This document shows positions 60,261-64,000 of a stretch of 64,000 nt of DNA, piece by piece. Origin of the DNA: Rutpela maculata (taxonomy: Eukaryota; Arthropoda; Insecta; Coleoptera; Cerambycidae). A program made the position numbers and the translations under genes. How positions within the stretch are numbered: the first letter of the stretch is position 1; each line of letters begins with the position of its first letter. The notes beneath the pieces are model-generated. The model had not been told where the DNA came from. It saw only the letters and a program-made list of their open reading frames with translations, and ran no database searches. Where the stretch lies: positions 41,409,920 to 41,473,919 of the forward strand of contig OW386285.2 in NCBI GenBank assembly GCA_936432065.2, in the 5' to 3' direction.

Positions 60261-61840
60261 GGGTATTTTGATCTTTGAATTAAAGTAGGTCTATACCTTC
60301 GAACCCATCGCTTTCAATAAAGATAAGTAAATGATTGGGGAAAACGCCACTGCTTTCTGCTGGCCATTTCATTTCCACCACAGGACTTTACTGCTGCTGG
60401 ACGAAGTAAGAGAAAGTGATTTGGCTAAGTCGCTTCAGGTTCGGTAGGAGTATGAGGTCTAAAATTTATTATATATTCTGCTTTTTGCAACAATTTTAAT
60501 ATCGTTTCTTATTTTGGTTTTTCAGACGCTTTTCATGAACCACACCATTCCAGTGATCTTGAAACCTCTTTTAAAGAGGCCACTGGCTACGATACAGCCG
60601 ACGCTCCGTGGCACAAGAGGCCGAAGATGCAGATCATGAATAACGGGTGAGTATGAGAACTATACCACCGCCGATGAAGACAACCCACAGAAGAGACATG
60701 ACGATCACCCAACCACCCTGCGGGTACCGGACAAATCACCGTTCAGTACCAGTAGTCACCTGGCTACATGCAAACCGAAAGTGCTCCCAAAGCACTTAGG
60801 TCTGCACTTCCCCGAGCTACATAGCTCATCCCTATCTAACCGACGATCCGGATGACAGGATGTCAGTTGACATTCTGCGTGCCGACAGTCAATCCCAGCC
60901 AAAAATAGCCCAAAGTTTTCCAACAGACTGATGATTACCCCAGGGGATGGCAAGCTGGCGAAGAAAGAACATCAAGCAACAAGAGCGCCAGAAGAAAAAG
61001 GCCTTAGCCAGCAAGGTCCAACAGCCAGAACCAGGGGAGGTGGGCCGAAATCATCCACACCGCTCACATTTGTGAGAGTGGTTGACGTAAAGTAATCTCG
61101 CCAGCACCTCACGAGACCGGTCCAGGTCTCCAGCGATGTACTAGGGTAAAGGGCAATAATCCTGCCCGATCCTAGACATCCGAGACCGTCATCTTTGCCA
61201 AAAGATATTGGCGCCTTTTTAAAATTTGTATTCCCCTTTCCTGCTTACCTCTCCACATTATATCCTTTCTCAAATGCGTCACATTAGTAAAAATTGTATT
61301 CAAATCAGATTAGCAGTTGTGAAGTTATGGGGCAACACATACATACTGTACAGACATACACACACATGGACATAGGGACAAACATACAACCGACATTATA
61401 CTCTATGAGAGTTTCGCCAATAAACAAAGTTTAAAATTAACGTTAATCATCTCAAGATGATGCCTATGATCGCGAAACACTAATGACCCAAATCTTATAA
61501 AAGCTCAATTAATGTTGATAAATTGGCCTTTACCAAACAATAAATTTTATTTGTATAATACTGGTCTTGATAGACTTTCCTTTGGTAGAATGCTGGGTGG
61601 AAATATAGACAAATTTCATATGGACTACTAAGCTCTGAAACTGTATTCCCTATTTATATAAAAATGGGACGTTTTGCATTGTTTAAAAATAAATTTATGT
61701 TTCTCAAAACTGTAAAAATTTATAGCAAATAAATAAACGTGGGTTCTTATTCTTCTGTAAATTACGGAAAACATTTGTAAGTATAATGAAATTATTATAT
61801 TGAATTTAAGTTGTACATATTATATACTAAAGAAATTTTG
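60261..61840. other. GC-richer stretch, possible unrecognised element
   Basis: 60550-61200 is clearly less AT-rich than its surroundings, with coding-like phrases (TPGDGKLAKKEHQATRAPEE near 60945, plus strand) but no domain I can name. From 61260 to 61400, CAAATCAGATTAGCAGTTGT and ACAGACATACACACACATGG resemble the microsatellite part of insect HINE/DINE-like repeats. An old element is likely, but its type is unclear. Confidence 0.35.
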
Positions 61841-61879
61841 AAAATTTATTTGTAGATGTCATTTCTATAAAAAGGTTAT

Positions 61880-61940
61880 TATTTTGCAGTTTTAAAAATG
61901 TGCCTATCAAATGCAGTATACTCTTCGTTTTCATATTTGT
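61880..61940 (+). repeat. Repeat family B, 3' end only
   Basis: AAAATGTGCCTATCAAATGC followed by GTATACTCTTCG and a decayed partner AAAGAGTAT at 61937 corresponds to 62788-62836 of the full copy. Confidence 0.65.
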
Positions 61941-62134
61941 AAAGAGTATAAAAATTTAAATCAACGATAAGTTAAAGATTTAAGAAATTCAATTTTCATT
62001 GAACTGCTTCGTATTTAAATATGGAATATTGGATAATTTTAGTGTTGCTCTTTATACATTTGAAAATAACTAAACGTCATTTAAGATTAATTAAAAATAT
62101 CATAGCAAATATACAACCAAACTAGTGGAAGCAT

Positions 62135-62836
62135 TATACTCTTCGCCGATTTACTGAGCTTTTTATATAATTGTTACACATTCTATAGGATACTCTTCGC
62201 ATTTTTCTTGTAAATAATGTTAGTTTTTGGACATTCTAAATTTTGTGATACCAACTTTGTTGTGAAAAAAAAATATAAAAAAAAATCACGATGTGAGGGA
62301 TCGAACCCGGGACCCTTGGATTGCAAACTCTTGCCGCTACACCACCATTTCTTATTACTGAAATTGTTAATGAGTGTAATATATACCATTAGAAAATTTA
62401 TTGTGATTATTAGGAAACACACATTAGTAAAATGTATTAAAGAACAAAATAGTGATAGGAAATAACATTTCGCAAGGTTTCTATTTATTACAAACCATAA
62501 AAAAATGTAAAAAATATTTTTTTTAAATTTTAAATTACCAATAACTTTTTTATTTACCAATCTATTTTGTTAAAAAACAATAGGGTTCTTCCTCTAGCTA
62601 ACACTAAGTTACTCACTACAAATTTCAATACAATCGGATTTTTCTTTCTTGAGTTATCGTGCTTACAAGAAACGTGACGGACGGACAGACGGACGGACAG
62701 ACGGACATTTTGAAAGTTGTTCAGAATTCGTTCACTAACAGAACGATATAAACTTTTTTTCTCTACGAGCGATATTTCCTGATTTAGAAATGTGCCGATC
62801 AAATACAATATACTCTTCGTTTTTGCGAAGAGTATA
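62135..62836 (+). mobile_element. Repeat family B, full copy (HINE-like)
   Basis: It starts TATACTCTTCGC and has a second ATACTCTTCG at about 62191. The body contains a GGAC/AGAC microsatellite (about 62677-62705). It ends with a perfect hairpin: ATACTCTTCG (62810-62819), 6-base loop, CGAAGAGTAT (62826-62835), then A. The ends are thus also inverted repeats of each other. This is the same order of parts as in family A, with unrelated sequence. A tRNA-like block (62287-62347, minus) lies inside. Confidence 0.65.
62287..62347 (-). tRNA. tRNA-like sequence (pseudogene or SINE head)
   Basis: On the minus strand, GGTGGTGTAGCGGCAAGAG looks like an acceptor strand and A box, and GGTTCGATCCC is a perfect B box. 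The 3' acceptor CATCGTG pairs mostly by wobble with GGTGGTG. A T-run follows at once, like a polymerase III terminator. The D-arm region is about 10-15 bases too short and the T-stem has two mismatches, so it is not a working tRNA. A Cys-type anticodon (GCA) may be read, but I would not rely on it. Confidence 0.4.
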
Positions 62837-63126
62837 ATAAGATGAAAGGCGACAAATTCCCAAATGCAAAATAGGATAAACATTGACAAAGAGAAGCTAG
62901 GCTTTAATAGCCTCCTCAATTTATTATCAGATCATAGTTCATGATCTATGATAACAGTTTATTAAGAATTGAATAAATTACCAGTCTTAAGTTCGGATTT
63001 AATTATGTTCAGATGCGGCAACAAAACTTACGTCGATTTTAGTATTCATAATTTTAATTGTTCCAACTGCCCTCAAAATTTGGAGGATTCCAATGAGGGA
63101 AAGCATACAACAAATCTACTACTAAT
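62837..63126. other. No recognised features
   Basis: Short AT-rich spacer between families B and A. Confidence 0.5.
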
Positions 63127-63613
63127 AAAGTAAAAAAATATTTTGAGGTTTCTGGTTCTTGTACACACACTAAATCACATTTTTTTTCATCCCCTTTAAT
63201 AATGGGGTGGGGGTGGTAATGGGGGTGGCTAATGCCAAAATTTTTTTTTTAGCTTCTCTTGTCTATACTAAATATCAATTTTATGAACTCTTACCTGCTT
63301 GATTTACCTATTTACTCCAAATTTACCCCAATTTACCCTTCGACGGAACAAGATAAAAATATAATCTAGTTCTAGATCTCGTTAAAGTACATATGTGTAC
63401 CAAATTTCAAGTCAATATCTCAAACGGTTCCAGAGTAAACGTGCGCACAAAAAAGTTACAGACCGACAGACAGACAGAAATTTTCATTCGTTCAAACTTG
63501 AAATCTCATGACGTTTCATGTCGTTTCATGACATTCTAAGCCTATTTGAACAATAAAAATTTTTAAAAATTTTTTTTGTCGTTACTATATACTTCAACTG
63601 GATGTGGAAGTAA
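63127..63613 (+). mobile_element. Repeat family A, copy 6 (5'-truncated)
   Basis: It matches copy 1 from the AAAAATATTTTGAGGTTTCT block onward, with a GACA tract (about 63460-63478) and the hairpin ACTTCAAC, loop TGGAT, GTGGAAGT ending at about 63613. The first 170 or so bases, including the subterminal ACTTCCACATCCAG, are missing. Confidence 0.75.
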
Positions 63614-63671
63614 TTATTATGTTTGACAAAAAAGGCAAGTATCTTTCACATATCAAATTAAACAATTGAAA

Positions 63672-64000
63672 TTAGTAATATCGAGTGGAACCGCTTCTAG
63701 CTTGCACCACTATTTGATAACATACTGTCAATAATATTTTCAATAATGGTTTAGGGAATCTCGATCCATTTTTCTCTGACAATACCCTGCAATTCAACGA
63801 GATTATTTGATGGTTCTGCACCAGTTGGTCCCAAATATGCTCTATTGGAGTGGTATCTGGTGAAGCAACAGGCCATTCCATGTGACTTAGGTTTTCTTCT
63901 TAAAGAAAAAACACTTAACAAGCAGCGTTGTATGAGGCCTCGCTTTATCAACATAAGTAAATTCGTGCCGTATAACATTTATCTACAATTGGCCTAATAT
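63672..64000 (-). pseudogene. Tc1-like transposase C-terminus (cut by window edge)
   Basis: On the minus strand, from the window edge: VDKARPHTTLLVKCFFF (DNARPH motif with the second catalytic Asp), a frameshift near 63885, then WPVASPDTTPIEHIWDQLVQ (the SPDLNPIEHLWD motif with the third catalytic acid), and after more shifted sense GSTRYY at the end. It is a Tc1-family cut-and-paste transposase, broken by at least one frameshift. The N-terminal half lies outside the window. It need not be the same family as 31667-32489. Confidence 0.75.

Noticed and set aside
62183..62560. 125-codon minus frame
   Set aside because: It runs through the tRNA-like block and low-complexity DNA, with no conserved protein.

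Overview
The window looks like nuclear DNA of an arthropod, most likely an insect. It is AT-rich and non-coding at first sight, and it holds decayed copies of Jockey/CR1-type and RNase H-bearing (R1/I-type) LINEs, Tc1/mariner, hAT, Harbinger-like and piggyBac-like DNA transposons, a BEL/Pao scrap and a 5S rRNA-derived SINE. I found no host gene I can defend, no rRNA operon, no CRISPR array and no bacterial-style operon. Species and chromosome cannot be told from the sequence. All family names come from motifs read by eye, not from a database search.

Layout. 0-5.3 kb: two related RNase H LINE tails, a two-copy repeat (C) and a self-complementary MITE. 5.8-8.7 kb: a nested block in which a long-inverted-repeat element was entered by an hAT (8-bp duplication) and by a repeat of family A. 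11.9-13.4 kb: LINE remains on the minus strand. 14.2-16.0 kb: an hAT-like MITE (8-bp duplication) and a Harbinger-like MITE (TTA duplication). 16.4-19.7 kb: the best-preserved element, a LINE with an uninterrupted frame of more than 900 codons covering endonuclease and reverse transcriptase but without its start. 21-27 kb: two family A copies and a LINE scrap. 29.6-30.0 kb: a 5S-derived SINE with an 11-bp duplication. 31.7-35.0 kb: a Tc1-like element next to a 2.5-kb palindromic element that hosts another family A copy. 39.7-41.1 and 45.2-47.3 kb: Jockey-type LINEs. 47.4-48.6 and 51.1-53.3 kb: R1/I-type LINEs, one with a threefold tandem RT segment and one entered by a MITE with a 9-bp duplication. 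54.7-56.9 kb: degenerate tandem repeats running into a long-TIR element with piggyBac-like remains. 58.5-59.3 kb: a TA-flanked MITE. 60.2 kb: a BEL/Pao scrap. 61.9-62.8 kb: repeat family B. 63.1-64.0 kb: a sixth family A copy and a Tc1 transposase C-terminus.

The most informative pattern is repeat family A (six copies). Each full copy has a 14-bp subterminal inverted repeat, a GACA/GTCT microsatellite in the middle and a 3' hairpin. Two copies sit in arms of inverted repeats whose partner arm is still empty, so insertion can be seen to make no clear target duplication. This is the layout of Helentron-associated (DINE-1/HINE-like) non-autonomous elements. Family B has a similar layout with different sequence. 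The genes do not form a pathway: the window is a stack of transposon generations whose relative ages can be read from the nesting.
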